This document shows positions 7,703-17,502 of a stretch of DNA of 62,645 nt, in pieces (position 1 is the first letter of the stretch; each line of letters opens with the position of its first letter). The position numbers and the translations under genes are program-made. The DNA lies in the NCBI GenBank assembly GCA_023664625.1, contig JAMPFD010000015.1, positions 1 to 62,645 of the forward strand, in the 5' to 3' direction. Origin of the DNA: Bacillota bacterium. Its GTDB lineage: Bacteria; Bacteroidota; Bacteroidia; Bacteroidales; Bacteroidaceae. A model generated the notes under the pieces. It was not told the origin of the DNA and did not search any database. It saw nothing but the letters and a program-made list of their open reading frames with translations.

Positions 7703-9565
7703 ATGTGTGGTATCGTAGGTTATATAGGAAAGCGTCAGGCTTATCCGATTCTTATCAAGGGGCTTAAAAGACTTGAATATCGTGGTTATGACAGTGCCGG
7801 TGTAGCGCTTGTCAATGACAGTGATCAACTGAGTATTTACAAGGCGAAAGGCAAGGTCTCCGGATTGGAGGCTGTTGCGGAAAAAGGTGATGTGACAGGT
7901 GTCACAGGCATAGCCCATACACGTTGGGCGACCCATGGAGTGCCAAGCGAGGCAAATGCCCATCCTCATGTCTCCCAGTCTGGACATCTGACCCTTGTCC
8001 ATAACGGTATCATAGAAAATTACGCCACCCTCCGTGAACAACTTATGGAACGTGGCTATCAGTTCAAGAGCGAGACAGACACGGAAGTGCTTGTGCAGTT
8101 GATAGACTACATCATGACGACCAACAATGTCAATCTTGCCACAGCCGTACGTGGTGCCTTGAATCAAGTGTTCGGAGCGTATGCCATAGCCGTCATCGAC
8201 AGCCGTCATCCTGAACAGCTGATTGCTGCCAGAAAGTCATCTCCTCTTGCAGTAGGTGTCGTTGAGGATAATTCCGAGTTCTTTCTTGCATCAGATGCTT
8301 CGCCTATAGCAGAATATACGATGCAGATTGTGTATCTCAATGATGAGGAAATGGCAATCATGGAGTGTGGCAAGCCTCTGCAGGTATTTAACCTTAACGG
8401 TGAAGTCGCAGACGCTGTGGTCAAGGAAGTGGACGTGGACCTCTCCATGCTTGACCATGAAGGATTCCCGCATTTTATGCTGAAGGAAATTTTTGATCAG
8501 CCGAATGTCCTTAAAGACTGTATGCGTGGCCGAATCATAGAGTCACCTTACTCCCATCAGCCGGAAGTCCTTCTCTCGGCCGTAAAGAACCATCGTCGTG
8601 AACTTTTGCAGGCAAAGCGTATTGTTATAATCTCTTGTGGCACGTCATGGCATGCCGGTCTGATAGGCAAGCAATTGATAGAACATTTCTGCCGTGTGCC
8701 GGTGGAGGTGGCGTATGCTTCCGAATTCCGCTATTCAGACCCTGTCATTGAGCCGAACGATGTGGTGATGGCCATATCACAGTCAGGAGAAACGGCAGAC
8801 ACGCTTGCAGCCATCAGGCTGGCAAAAGAGAAAGGAGCACTTATTTTTGGCATAGTCAACAGTGTGGGCTCAAGCATCGCGCGTGAGTCGGATACCGGTA
8901 CTTATATCCATGTCGGACCTGAGATCGGCGTTGCGTCAACCAAGGCCTTTACGGGGCAGCTGGTAGTTCTGACAATGATAGCACTTGCCCTCGGTATGGC
9001 AAAGGGTACTGTAAGACAGGACGAGTATGAGGAAACCATAAACGAACTTGTTGCCATACCTGATAAAATCACTAAGATTCTTGAGCAGAATGATAAGATA
9101 CACGCCTTGTCTCAGAAGTTCACTTATGCTCATAACTTCCTGTATCTTGGCCGTGCATGGAATTATCCTGTCGCGTTGGAAGGAGCACTGAAACTCAAGG
9201 AAATATCATATATTCATGCCGAGGGTTATCCGGCTGCGGAAATGAAGCATGGACCTATAGCGTTAATAGATGCAGAGATGCCGGTTGTTTTCATAGCGAC
9301 ACATCATTCGCTTTATCAGAAGAATATTTCAAACATGCAGGAGGTCATCTCACGCCAGGGACACATCATTGCCATTGTGACAGAAGGGGATGAGGAAATC
9401 AAGAAGATGGTTGACGAGGTTATAGAGGTGCCGCAGACCCTGGCTTGTCTTGCTCCTCTGCTGAGCGTCATACCTTTGCAGCTTCTGTCATACCATGTTG
9501 CTGTGGCAAAGGGACTGAATGTCGACCAGCCACGTAACCTTGCCAAGTCTGTTACCGTAGAATAG
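7703..9565 (+). CDS. glmS: Glucosamine-6-phosphate synthase (isomerising)
   Basis: GlmS makes glucosamine-6-phosphate from fructose-6-phosphate and glutamine, the first step towards UDP-GlcNAc for peptidoglycan and LPS. The 620-aa protein begins MCGIVGYIG, so Cys2 is the N-terminal glutaminase nucleophile. The YRGYDSAG, HTRWATHG and HNGIIENY motifs complete the glutaminase domain. Two SIS domains follow (SCGTSWHAGL and SQSGETADTL near the start of the first), and the C-terminus is the usual NLAKSVTVE. I see no glmS ribozyme-like element in the short leader. Confidence 0.98.
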   Translation: MCGIVGYIGKRQAYPILIKGLKRLEYRGYDSAGVALVNDSDQLSIYKAKGKVSGLEAVAEKGDVTGVTGIAHTRWATHGVPSEANAHPHVSQSGHLTLVHNGIIENYATLREQLMERGYQFKSETDTEVLVQLIDYIMTTNNVNLATAVRGALNQVFGAYAIAVIDSRHPEQLIAARKSSPLAVGVVEDNSEFFLASDASPIAEYTMQIVYLNDEEMAIMECGKPLQVFNLNGEVADAVVKEVDVDLSMLDHEGFPHFMLKEIFDQPNVLKDCMRGRIIESPYSHQPEVLLSAVKNHRRELLQAKRIVIISCGTSWHAGLIGKQLIEHFCRVPVEVAYASEFRYSDPVIEPNDVVMAISQSGETADTLAAIRLAKEKGALIFGIVNSVGSSIARESDTGTYIHVGPEIGVASTKAFTGQLVVLTMIALALGMAKGTVRQDEYEETINELVAIPDKITKILEQNDKIHALSQKFTYAHNFLYLGRAWNYPVALEGALKLKEISYIHAEGYPAAEMKHGPIALIDAEMPVVFIATHHSLYQKNISNMQEVISRQGHIIAIVTEGDEEIKKMVDEVIEVPQTLACLAPLLSVIPLQLLSYHVAVAKGLNVDQPRNLAKSVTVE

Positions 9566-9689
9566 CTGTACCTTCCTGTTGATTCAGTCTATCCTGCGGT
9601 TAGAGCAAGGAATGGCTCTTTGAGTAGTATGTCTCTGGACTTTCAATATTTTTGAGCAATAAAGTAAGTTCTTTATATAAGATAGGTAA

Positions 9690-10811
9690 ATGAAAGATGT
9701 AACACTCGTCCTTCAGGACGGTACTAAGTTTCACGGCAAATCATTCGGTTATGAGAAGCCGGTTGCCGGTGAGGTCGTTTTCAATACTGCGATGATGGGA
9801 TATCCTGAGTCTTTGACAGACCCCTCATACGCAGGTCAGATGATGGTTCTTACCTTTCCTTTGGTAGGAAACTATGGTGTACCGGCATTTTCTTTTGAAG
9901 ACAATGGGCTCCCGACGTTTATGGAGAGTGACAAAATTTACGCCGTAGCATTGATTGTATCTGATTATAGCGAGAAGTACAGCCATTGGAATGCTAAGGA
10001 AAGCCTTTCTGAATGGCTTAAGCGTGAACAAGTGCCGGGCATAACCGGTATTGATACCCGTGAACTTACAAAGGTCTTGCGTGAGCATGGCGTCATGATG
10101 GGAAGAATCATTTTTGATGATCAGCCTGACAATGTTCCTGACGCAGAGTATGAGGGTGTGAATTTTGTGGATAAGGTTTCCTGCAAGGACGTTATTCGTT
10201 ATGCTGCGGAAAATGTGACAAAGCCTGAGGAGGCCAAGACTGCTGTCCTTGTTGATTGTGGTGTGAAGGCAAATATAATAAGGTGTCTTGTCAATCGTGG
10301 CGTGAATGTTATACGTGTACCGTGGAACCATGATTTTAACGATATGGAGTTTGACGGTCTGTTCCTTGCCAATGGTCCCGGTGACCCGGATATGTGCGTG
10401 GAGGCTGTTGCTAATATACGTAAGTTTATGGAGACGGAGAGCAAGAAGTCCGACCGTGATGTCCGGCCGGTTATGGGTATCTGCATGGGAAACCAGTTGC
10501 TGTCAAAGGCGGCAGGTGCAACGATATATAAATTGAAATATGGCCACCGCTCACATAATCAGCCAGTACGCATGGTCGGGACAGAGACATGCTTCGTTAC
10601 ATCTCAGAACCATGGATATGCTGTTGATTCCAAAACACTTGGTGCTGATTGGGAACCTATGTTCGTAAATATGAATGACGGATCTAACGAGGGTATAAGA
10701 CATAAGAAATATCCTTGGTTCTCTGCACAGTTCCATCCTGAGGCCTGCTCAGGACCTGTGGATACGGAATTTATGTTTGACAGGTTTGTGGAACTCCTTA
10801 ACAGGAACTGA
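9690..10811 (+). CDS. carA: Carbamoyl-phosphate synthase small subunit
   Basis: CarA is the glutaminase subunit that feeds ammonia to CarB for carbamoyl phosphate used in pyrimidine and arginine synthesis. The 373-aa protein carries the N-terminal CPSase_sm domain and a class I amidotransferase domain: the nucleophile motif is GICMGNQLL, in place of the commoner GICLGHQ, and the catalytic His and Glu are in QFHPEAC. The His-to-Asn change in GHQ is not at a triad residue. It lies 53 bp before carB and forms an operon with it. Confidence 0.97.
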   Translation: MKDVTLVLQDGTKFHGKSFGYEKPVAGEVVFNTAMMGYPESLTDPSYAGQMMVLTFPLVGNYGVPAFSFEDNGLPTFMESDKIYAVALIVSDYSEKYSHWNAKESLSEWLKREQVPGITGIDTRELTKVLREHGVMMGRIIFDDQPDNVPDAEYEGVNFVDKVSCKDVIRYAAENVTKPEEAKTAVLVDCGVKANIIRCLVNRGVNVIRVPWNHDFNDMEFDGLFLANGPGDPDMCVEAVANIRKFMETESKKSDRDVRPVMGICMGNQLLSKAAGATIYKLKYGHRSHNQPVRMVGTETCFVTSQNHGYAVDSKTLGADWEPMFVNMNDGSNEGIRHKKYPWFSAQFHPEACSGPVDTEFMFDRFVELLNRN

Positions 10812-10864
10812 CATTCACTTTGCCGGAAACGTGTAGAAACATCTTATAAATTGTCATTTGGGAA

Positions 10865-13800
10865 ATGGTTGATAAAGATATAAAGAAAGTTCTGCTCCTT
10901 GGTTCTGGAGCTTTAAAAATAGGTGAGGCCGGTGAATTTGACTATTCCGGTTCTCAGGCACTAAAGGCTCTTAGAGAAGAAGGGGTCAAGACTGTGCTCA
11001 TAAATCCTAATATCGCGACCGTACAGACTTCCGAAGGTGTTGCGGATCAGATATATTTTCTCCCTGTACAACCGTATTTTGTAGAGCGTGTAATAGAAAA
11101 AGAACGCCCGGACGGTATACTTCTTGCTTTTGGAGGACAGACTGCGCTCAATTGCGGTGTGGAGTTATATAAGAACGGTGTTCTTGAAAAATACGGTGTC
11201 CGTGTATTGGGAACTCCTGTACAGGCAATCATTGACACGGAAGACCGTGAGCTTTTTGTCAAAAAACTTGACGAGATTAATGTAAAGACCATAAAGTCAC
11301 AGGCTTGTGACAACATAGAGGATGCACGTAAGGCAGCAGCTGAGCTGGGATATCCGGTAATTATACGTGCGGCATATGCTCTCGGTGGTCTGGGCTCGGG
11401 CTTTTGTGATAATGAGGAAGAATTGAACTCTCTTGCGGAAAAGGCATTCTCGTTCTCTCCTCAGGTCCTTGTGGAAAAATCCCTGAAAGGCTGGAAAGAG
11501 ATAGAGTATGAAGTGGTGCGTGACAGATATAACAATTGCATAACCGTATGCAATATGGAGAATTTTGACCCATTGGGCATACATACAGGTGAGTCAATTG
11601 TCATAGCTCCTTCACAGACTCTTACAAACTCAGAATATCATAAATTACGAGCTCTTGCCATAAAGATTATCCGTCATATAGGTATTGTCGGTGAATGTAA
11701 TGTACAATATGCCTTTGATCCAAAGTCGGAGGATTATCGTGTCATTGAGGTGAATGCACGCCTTTCACGATCTTCTGCCCTTGCGTCAAAAGCTACCGGT
11801 TATCCTTTGGCATTCGTTGCGGCAAAGCTTGGCATGGGATATGGGCTCTTTGAACTAAAGAACTCTGTTACAAAGACAACCTCTGCTTTCTTTGAACCGT
11901 CGCTTGACTATGTCGTTTGTAAGATTCCTCGTTGGGATTTGTCGAAGTTCCGTGGAGTAAACAAGGAACTGGGCTCGTCCATGAAGTCTGTTGGTGAGGT
12001 TATGGCTATAGGCCGGAACTTTGAGGAAGCTATACAGAAAGGCCTGCGCATGATAGGACAGTCCATGCATGGTTTTGTTGAAAACAAGGAACTTGAGGTC
12101 GCGGATGTGGAGACTGCCCTGAAAGAACCTACGGACAAACGCATTTTTGTCATAGCGAAGGCTATGCAACGCAAGATATATGATGTAGAGCAGATTCATG
12201 AGATAACAAAGATTGACAGATGGTTTCTTGAGAAACTTCAGCACATTGTAGATATAGATACACAGTTGCGTCACTGTACTTCAGTAAATGTTCTGGATAA
12301 GGAACTGCTGCGTACTGCCAAGGTATATGGCTTTACTGATTTCCAGATTGCACGTGCTGTAGGCTTAGAGAAGGAATTTGGTAATATGCACAAGGCTCTT
12401 CTTGCTGTGCGTGCCTTACGTAAGTCGTATAACATATTGCCGGTAGTGAAGCAGATAGATACTCTTGCCGCGGAATATCCTGCACACACAAACTATCTGT
12501 ATATGACATATTCCGGTACCGGCAGTATGGAGAAGCCTGCTCATGACATACAGTTTGAAAGGGATAAGAAGACAGTCATCGTTCTTGGTTCAGGTGCTTA
12601 TCGCATTGGTTCCTCTGTTGAATTTGACTGGTGTGGTGTACAAGCCCTTAATACCATACGTAAGAGTGGTTATCGGTCTGTGATGATAAACTATAATCCG
12701 GAGACTGTTTCCACTGATTATGACATGTGCGACCGTCTGTATTTTGACGAATTGACATTTGAACGTGTGATGGATATTATTGAATTGGAGTCACCTCATG
12801 GTGTAGTTGTCTCTACAGGAGGACAGATTCCAAACAATATTGCAATGAAGCTTGACAAAGAGAATGTGCCAATTCTTGGCACTTCGGCCAAAGATATTGA
12901 TAATTGCGAAGACCGTGCACTGTTCTCTTCAATGCTTTCAAGAATAGGTGTGGATCAGCCGGAGTGGTCTGCACTGACGACTATGGATGATATTAATGAG
13001 TTCATTGACAAAGTTGGTTTTCCTGTTCTTGTCCGTCCGTCGTACGTTCTTTCAGGAGCAGCGATGAATGTCTGTTCCAATCGTGAGGAACTTGAACGCT
13101 TCCTACAGCTTGCGGCCAATGTTTCTGCAGAGCATCCGGTAGTTGTTTCCAAGTTTATAGAGCACGCTAAGGAAATTGACTTTGACGGTGTGGCAAAAGA
13201 TGGGGAGATTATTGCATATGCAATCTCTGAACATGTGGAATTTGCCGGTGTGCATTCAGGCGATGCCACCTTACAGTTCCCTCCGCAAAAACTTTATGTA
13301 GAGACAATGCGCCGTATAAAGCGTATAACTAAGCAGATAGCACGTGAGTTGCATATCTCCGGCCCTTTCAACTGTCAATATATGGCAAAGGACAATGATA
13401 TTCTTGTCATTGAAACTAATCTCCGTGCCAGCCGTTCGTTTCCGTTTGTATCAAAGGTACTGAAACTGAACTTTATTGACCTTGCAACAAAGATAATGCT
13501 CAATGTGCCGTTTGACATGCCGGATAAGAATCTGTTTGACCTTGATTATGTAGGCATAAAGTCAAGTCAATTCTCTTTTAACCGTCTGCAAGGTTCCGAC
13601 CCTGTTCTCGGTGTAGATATGGCATCTACCGGAGAGGTTGGCTGTATTGGTGATGACACTTCATGTGCTTTGTTGAAAGCAATGCTCTCTGTTGGCCACC
13701 GTATTCCTAAGAAGACTGTTCTCCTTTCCACAGGTACAACAAAGCAGAAGGCTGAGATGCTTGACGCTGCCCATGAGCTTATACATAATGGTTATGTGCT

Positions 13801-14116
13801 GTATGCAACAGGCGGAACACATAGGTTCCTGAATGAGAATGGTATTGAGAATATTGAAGTGTTCTGGCCTTCTGATGAAGGAAAATACCCTCAGGCTCTT
13901 GAGATGCTTCACGAAAAGAAGATTGATATGGTTGTTAATATCCCTAAGGACCATACGGCCCGTGAGCTTGATAACGGCTACAAGATTCGCCGTGCGGCAA
14001 TAGACTTGAATATTCCGCTGATAACCAATTCACGGCTTGCAAGTGCATTCATCCATGCTTTCTGTACAATGCCGATAGAAAACATTGCGATAAAATCCTG
14101 GTCAGAATATAAGTAA
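10865..14116 (+). CDS. carB: Carbamoyl-phosphate synthase large subunit
   Basis: CarB performs the ATP-dependent steps that convert bicarbonate and ammonia to carbamoyl phosphate. The 1083-aa product is full length with two homologous ATP-grasp halves, each opening with a 'VLGSGA.RIG...EFD' motif (LLLGSGALKIGEAGEFDYSG and VIVLGSGAYRIGSSVEFDW). They are separated by the oligomerisation domain, and an MGS-like allosteric domain forms the C-terminus (from about residue 945). Its TAA overlaps the rpe ATG by one base. Confidence 0.98.
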   Translation: MVDKDIKKVLLLGSGALKIGEAGEFDYSGSQALKALREEGVKTVLINPNIATVQTSEGVADQIYFLPVQPYFVERVIEKERPDGILLAFGGQTALNCGVELYKNGVLEKYGVRVLGTPVQAIIDTEDRELFVKKLDEINVKTIKSQACDNIEDARKAAAELGYPVIIRAAYALGGLGSGFCDNEEELNSLAEKAFSFSPQVLVEKSLKGWKEIEYEVVRDRYNNCITVCNMENFDPLGIHTGESIVIAPSQTLTNSEYHKLRALAIKIIRHIGIVGECNVQYAFDPKSEDYRVIEVNARLSRSSALASKATGYPLAFVAAKLGMGYGLFELKNSVTKTTSAFFEPSLDYVVCKIPRWDLSKFRGVNKELGSSMKSVGEVMAIGRNFEEAIQKGLRMIGQSMHGFVENKELEVADVETALKEPTDKRIFVIAKAMQRKIYDVEQIHEITKIDRWFLEKLQHIVDIDTQLRHCTSVNVLDKELLRTAKVYGFTDFQIARAVGLEKEFGNMHKALLAVRALRKSYNILPVVKQIDTLAAEYPAHTNYLYMTYSGTGSMEKPAHDIQFERDKKTVIVLGSGAYRIGSSVEFDWCGVQALNTIRKSGYRSVMINYNPETVSTDYDMCDRLYFDELTFERVMDIIELESPHGVVVSTGGQIPNNIAMKLDKENVPILGTSAKDIDNCEDRALFSSMLSRIGVDQPEWSALTTMDDINEFIDKVGFPVLVRPSYVLSGAAMNVCSNREELERFLQLAANVSAEHPVVVSKFIEHAKEIDFDGVAKDGEIIAYAISEHVEFAGVHSGDATLQFPPQKLYVETMRRIKRITKQIARELHISGPFNCQYMAKDNDILVIETNLRASRSFPFVSKVLKLNFIDLATKIMLNVPFDMPDKNLFDLDYVGIKSSQFSFNRLQGSDPVLGVDMASTGEVGCIGDDTSCALLKAMLSVGHRIPKKTVLLSTGTTKQKAEMLDAAHELIHNGYVLYATGGTHRFLNENGIENIEVFWPSDEGKYPQALEMLHEKKIDMVVNIPKDHTARELDNGYKIRRAAIDLNIPLITNSRLASAFIHAFCTMPIENIAIKSWSEYK

Positions 14117-14772
14117 TGGCAATAGTTTCACCTTCGCTGCTTGCAGCGGATTTCCTTCATTTGGAGAATGGTATAGAGATGATAAACCAAAGTGAAGCAG
14201 ACTGGCTTCATTTGGATATCATGGACGGTATGTTCGTTCCTAACATATCGTTCGGATTCAGTGTGCTTGATGCTATATCCAAGGTGCTGAAAAAACCTAT
14301 GGATGTGCATTACATGACTATGCGTCCGGAAGACTATGTCGAGAGGACTGCAAGTCTTGGCGCAATGTCTATGAATTTCCATATCGAGGCATGTGGAGAT
14401 AGAACGGCAGATGTCATCCGGCGTATTCACGATGCCGGTATGAAGGCAGCGATAACAATAAGCCCTGATACTCCTGTCAATGCAGTTCGTCCACATATTA
14501 ATAATGTGGAGATGGTTCTAGTGATGAGTGTTTATCCTGGATTTGGAGGACAAAAATTCATAGAGGCGACGATAGAACGCGTCCAAGCCCTGAAACTTAT
14601 GATTGCCGAGTGTGGCAGCAAGGCTTTGATAGAGGTTGATGGCGGTGTCGATTCAGTGACGGCGCCACGTCTTGTCAAGGCCGGCTGTGATGCGCTTGTC
14701 TCCGGTTCATATATCTTTAAGGCAAAGAATCCTATTGAAACAATTGCCTCATTAAAACGATTAACCTTATAA
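14116..14772 (+). CDS. rpe: Ribulose-phosphate 3-epimerase
   Basis: Rpe interconverts ribulose-5-phosphate and xylulose-5-phosphate in the pentose phosphate pathway. The 218-aa TIM barrel shows SLLAADFLHL, HLDIMDGMFVPN (metal-binding His and catalytic Asp), SVYPGFGGQKF and IEVDGGV (second catalytic Asp). It is coupled to carB by a TAATG overlap and is followed 13 bp later by a transporter gene, so all four genes from carA are probably one transcript. No oddities. Confidence 0.96.
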   Translation: MAIVSPSLLAADFLHLENGIEMINQSEADWLHLDIMDGMFVPNISFGFSVLDAISKVLKKPMDVHYMTMRPEDYVERTASLGAMSMNFHIEACGDRTADVIRRIHDAGMKAAITISPDTPVNAVRPHINNVEMVLVMSVYPGFGGQKFIEATIERVQALKLMIAECGSKALIEVDGGVDSVTAPRLVKAGCDALVSGSYIFKAKNPIETIASLKRLTL

Positions 14773-14785
14773 ACCCAACAATACT

Positions 14786-16069
14786 ATGAATCTAAAAGTT
14801 CGTCTGACTATCATGAACTTCCTGGAGTTTGCAGTCTGGGGAGCGTATCTTACAAGTATGGGAACCTATTTGGCTGAGGCCGGTTTTGGTTCCATAATAG
14901 GCTGGTTCTACTCCATTCAGGGGATTGTGAGCATATTTATGCCCGGCATTATGGGTGTTGTTGCCGACCGTTGGATACAGGCTCAGCGTCTTCTCTCGCT
15001 GTGTCATTTTATTGCTGGAGCCTCTATGGCTGCGGCCGGGGTGTATGGCATGAATGGAAATTGTGACATCAGCATTCTCTTTACACTGTACACTATAAGT
15101 GTGGCATTCTTCATGCCTACACTTGCACTGTCAAATTCCGTAGCTTTCAATGCTTTGACAAGGGCAGGGATGGATACGGTCAAGGACTTTCCTCCAATCA
15201 GAGTCTTCGGTACAATAGGTTTTATATGTACCATGTGGCTTGTTGATATTTGTGGATTTCAGGCGACAAGTCAGCAGTTCATTGTTTCAGGAGCAATAAG
15301 TTGTGCTCTTGCAGCATACGCAGTAACCCTTCCTGCCGCACCGATAAAGGCTCAGGCAGCTGCTGTTTGTCATTCAGAGACACTTGTACAGAAGCTCGGT
15401 CTTGATGCAATACAACTTTTCAAGAAAAAAGAGATGGCTATATTTTTTATCTTCTCAATGTTTCTTGGTGTAAGTTTGCAGATAACAAACGGATATGCTA
15501 ATCCTTACATAACGTCATTTCAGGGAATAGCAGAATTCGCTGATACTTTCGGTGCGCAGCATGCCAATATCCTTATTTCCATTTCTCAAATCAGTGAGAC
15601 CTGTTGCATCCTGTTTATACCTTTCTTCCTGAAGCGTTTCGGGATAAAGAACGTTATGATGATTGCCATGGGGGCGTGGGTTCTTCGTTTTGGACTCTTT
15701 GGTACAGGTGACCCCGGTGCAGGCGTATGGATGTTCATTCTCAGTTGCATTGTATATGGTGTGGCATTTGATTTCTTCAATATTTCGGGCGCATTGTTTG
15801 TGGATAAGAATACAGATTCAGACATTCGTTCTTCTGCACAAGGACTGTTTATGATTATGACAAACGGACTTGGTGCGACAATCGGCACGCTTTCGGCGCA
15901 GGCGATTGTGAATTGTTTTGTATTCAGTCAGCCGGATAATGCGCAGCTTGAGGGATGGCGTACCAGTTGGTTTGTCTTTGCAGGATATGCGCTTGTCGTA
16001 CTTGTACTGTTTGCCATAATATTCCATCCGAAGGCTCAGAATCAGGACGGTGCCTTCAGCAAGGGATGA
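14786..16069 (+). CDS. Nucleoside:H+ symporter family (MFS) transporter
   Basis: The 427-aa protein has about 12 hydrophobic helices and the start 'LRLTIMNFLEF..WGAY'-like sequence (KVRLTIMNFLEFAVWGAYLT) seen in NupG/XapB-type nucleoside permeases. Bacteroidetes carry several such genes for purine or pyrimidine nucleoside uptake. The position after carAB and rpe (pyrimidine and pentose metabolism) fits a nucleoside substrate, though this is inference. The inner-membrane location follows from the topology. Exact substrate specificity cannot be read. Confidence 0.87.
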   Translation: MNLKVRLTIMNFLEFAVWGAYLTSMGTYLAEAGFGSIIGWFYSIQGIVSIFMPGIMGVVADRWIQAQRLLSLCHFIAGASMAAAGVYGMNGNCDISILFTLYTISVAFFMPTLALSNSVAFNALTRAGMDTVKDFPPIRVFGTIGFICTMWLVDICGFQATSQQFIVSGAISCALAAYAVTLPAAPIKAQAAAVCHSETLVQKLGLDAIQLFKKKEMAIFFIFSMFLGVSLQITNGYANPYITSFQGIAEFADTFGAQHANILISISQISETCCILFIPFFLKRFGIKNVMMIAMGAWVLRFGLFGTGDPGAGVWMFILSCIVYGVAFDFFNISGALFVDKNTDSDIRSSAQGLFMIMTNGLGATIGTLSAQAIVNCFVFSQPDNAQLEGWRTSWFVFAGYALVVLVLFAIIFHPKAQNQDGAFSKG

Positions 16070-16135
16070 AAATCGTGACAGGTCTTTTTGTTTATATGAT
16101 TTCATAATAAATAAACTTACAGATAACATTTGTGT

Positions 16136-16684
16136 ATGCAGGATAAAGTGGAACTGAAGGTTCATAGCGTCTCTGAGATTGTAGGCAATCCTGAGGTCGG
16201 CATTGTCGTTTTGACGGATAAAGCTGAGGTGATGCAGATAGCCATTGTCTGTGACAAGGCGATGAAAGAGTCTTTGCACATGCACATCTCCAAACAGAAA
16301 GTATGCAATACAATGTTACCGGATGTCCTGTCAAATATTCTTCTCAATCAGGTCGGTTATAAATGTGAGCTCATTATCAATGATATTGTTGACGGTGTCT
16401 ATAAGGCCATGATAGTGAACACCGATACCTGCCAGCCGGTTTCCCTGCGTGCCTCTGACGCGATACTCATGCATATCATTACGGAAGTACCGCTTTATGC
16501 CACCATGCAGCTGATGAAGCGTCAGGCAGTCCCTGCCAATTCAGGCGGAATTTCTATGGCTCTGCCTTACAATGCCCTGTCAGACAAGATGCTTCAAGAT
16601 GCAATGCAGAGTGCCGTGGAACAAGAAAAATATGAAATGGCCTCTGCTATACGTGATGAGCTAAGGAAGAGGGGGAAGTTGTAG
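16136..16684 (+). CDS. Bifunctional nuclease family (DUF151) protein with UvrB/UvrC motif
   Basis: From the ATG at 16136 the product has 182 residues; a TTG at 16130 would add only two. The N-terminal two thirds match the DUF151 'bifunctional nuclease' family, named for relatives reported to cleave DNA and RNA. The C-terminus, ALSDKMLQDAMQSAVEQEKY..., fits the UvrB/UvrC (UVR) helical hairpin (about 148-182). This domain pairing is common in Bacteroidetes and Actinobacteria. Its cellular role is unclear. It lies 66 bp after the transporter gene and may be cotranscribed. Confidence 0.78.
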   Translation: MQDKVELKVHSVSEIVGNPEVGIVVLTDKAEVMQIAIVCDKAMKESLHMHISKQKVCNTMLPDVLSNILLNQVGYKCELIINDIVDGVYKAMIVNTDTCQPVSLRASDAILMHIITEVPLYATMQLMKRQAVPANSGGISMALPYNALSDKMLQDAMQSAVEQEKYEMASAIRDELRKRGKL

Positions 16685-16761
16685 CTGCCCGGTATCTCCC
16701 CGAAGTGATTCATAATGGTAAAAGATTGGGTGAATAACTTAAATGTACTATTGTATCACAG

Positions 16762-17502
16762 ATGAAAGAAATACGCTTTTTTTATGCTCCGGAAGCAGCA
16801 GACACGGAGGAGTTGCCTCAGGAAGAAGCAACACATGCCATCCGTGTTCTGCGTCTGAAACCCGGCGATGAGATATTCCTGATGGACGGCAAAGGTACAT
16901 TTTACCGTGCAGAGATAACCATTGTTACGAATAAGAAGTGTCTATACCGAATCGTGGAATCTATGCCTCAGGATCTGACATGGCGTGGAAAGATACATCT
17001 TGCCATTGCTCCTACAAAGATGATGGAAAGGATTGAATGGCTGGCGGAGAAAGCTACGGAGATCGGTTTTGACGAACTGTCATTCCTCAAGTGCCGTTTC
17101 TCCGAACGTACGAAAATACGTACTGACAGGATTGAGAAGATAGTTGTGTCAGCAGTAAAGCAAAGTCATAAAGCATGGGTTCCGGCTATTAATGAGATTC
17201 AGGATTTCAATAGCTTTGTCAGTCAGCCTCGGGAAGGCCGTAAGTTTATATGCCATTGTTATGAAGAGTTTTCCAAGGAAGATTTCTTTAACCTTATAAC
17301 AGCAGTCTCAGATGAGACATCAGCACACTGTGATAATGGCATTGTTGTTCTTATAGGTCCCGAAGGGGATTTTAGTGTGGAAGAGGTTCGGATGGCGATA
17401 GCCCACGGCTATGAATCCGTTACGCTGGGTAAAAGTCGCCTGCGTACGGAAACGGCAGGTCTTCAGGCAGTTGCAATGTCCAATCTTGCAAGGAGAATAT
17501 AA
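16762..17502 (+). CDS. rsmE: 16S rRNA m3U1498 methyltransferase
   Basis: RsmE methylates N3 of U1498 in 16S rRNA. The 246-aa protein has the N-terminal PUA-like domain and the SPOUT trefoil-knot domain, with the SAM-binding signatures LIGPEGDFSVEEV (about 195) and LGKSRLRTETAGLQAV near the C-terminus. It is full length. Its stop overlaps the ATG of the next lipoprotein gene by one base (TAATG), which suggests coupling although the two functions look unrelated. Confidence 0.96.
   Translation: MKEIRFFYAPEAADTEELPQEEATHAIRVLRLKPGDEIFLMDGKGTFYRAEITIVTNKKCLYRIVESMPQDLTWRGKIHLAIAPTKMMERIEWLAEKATEIGFDELSFLKCRFSERTKIRTDRIEKIVVSAVKQSHKAWVPAINEIQDFNSFVSQPREGRKFICHCYEEFSKEDFFNLITAVSDETSAHCDNGIVVLIGPEGDFSVEEVRMAIAHGYESVTLGKSRLRTETAGLQAVAMSNLARRI

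Noticed and set aside
7553..8209. 218-aa minus-strand frame
   Set aside because: Antisense to the 5' end of glmS, whose motifs are complete.
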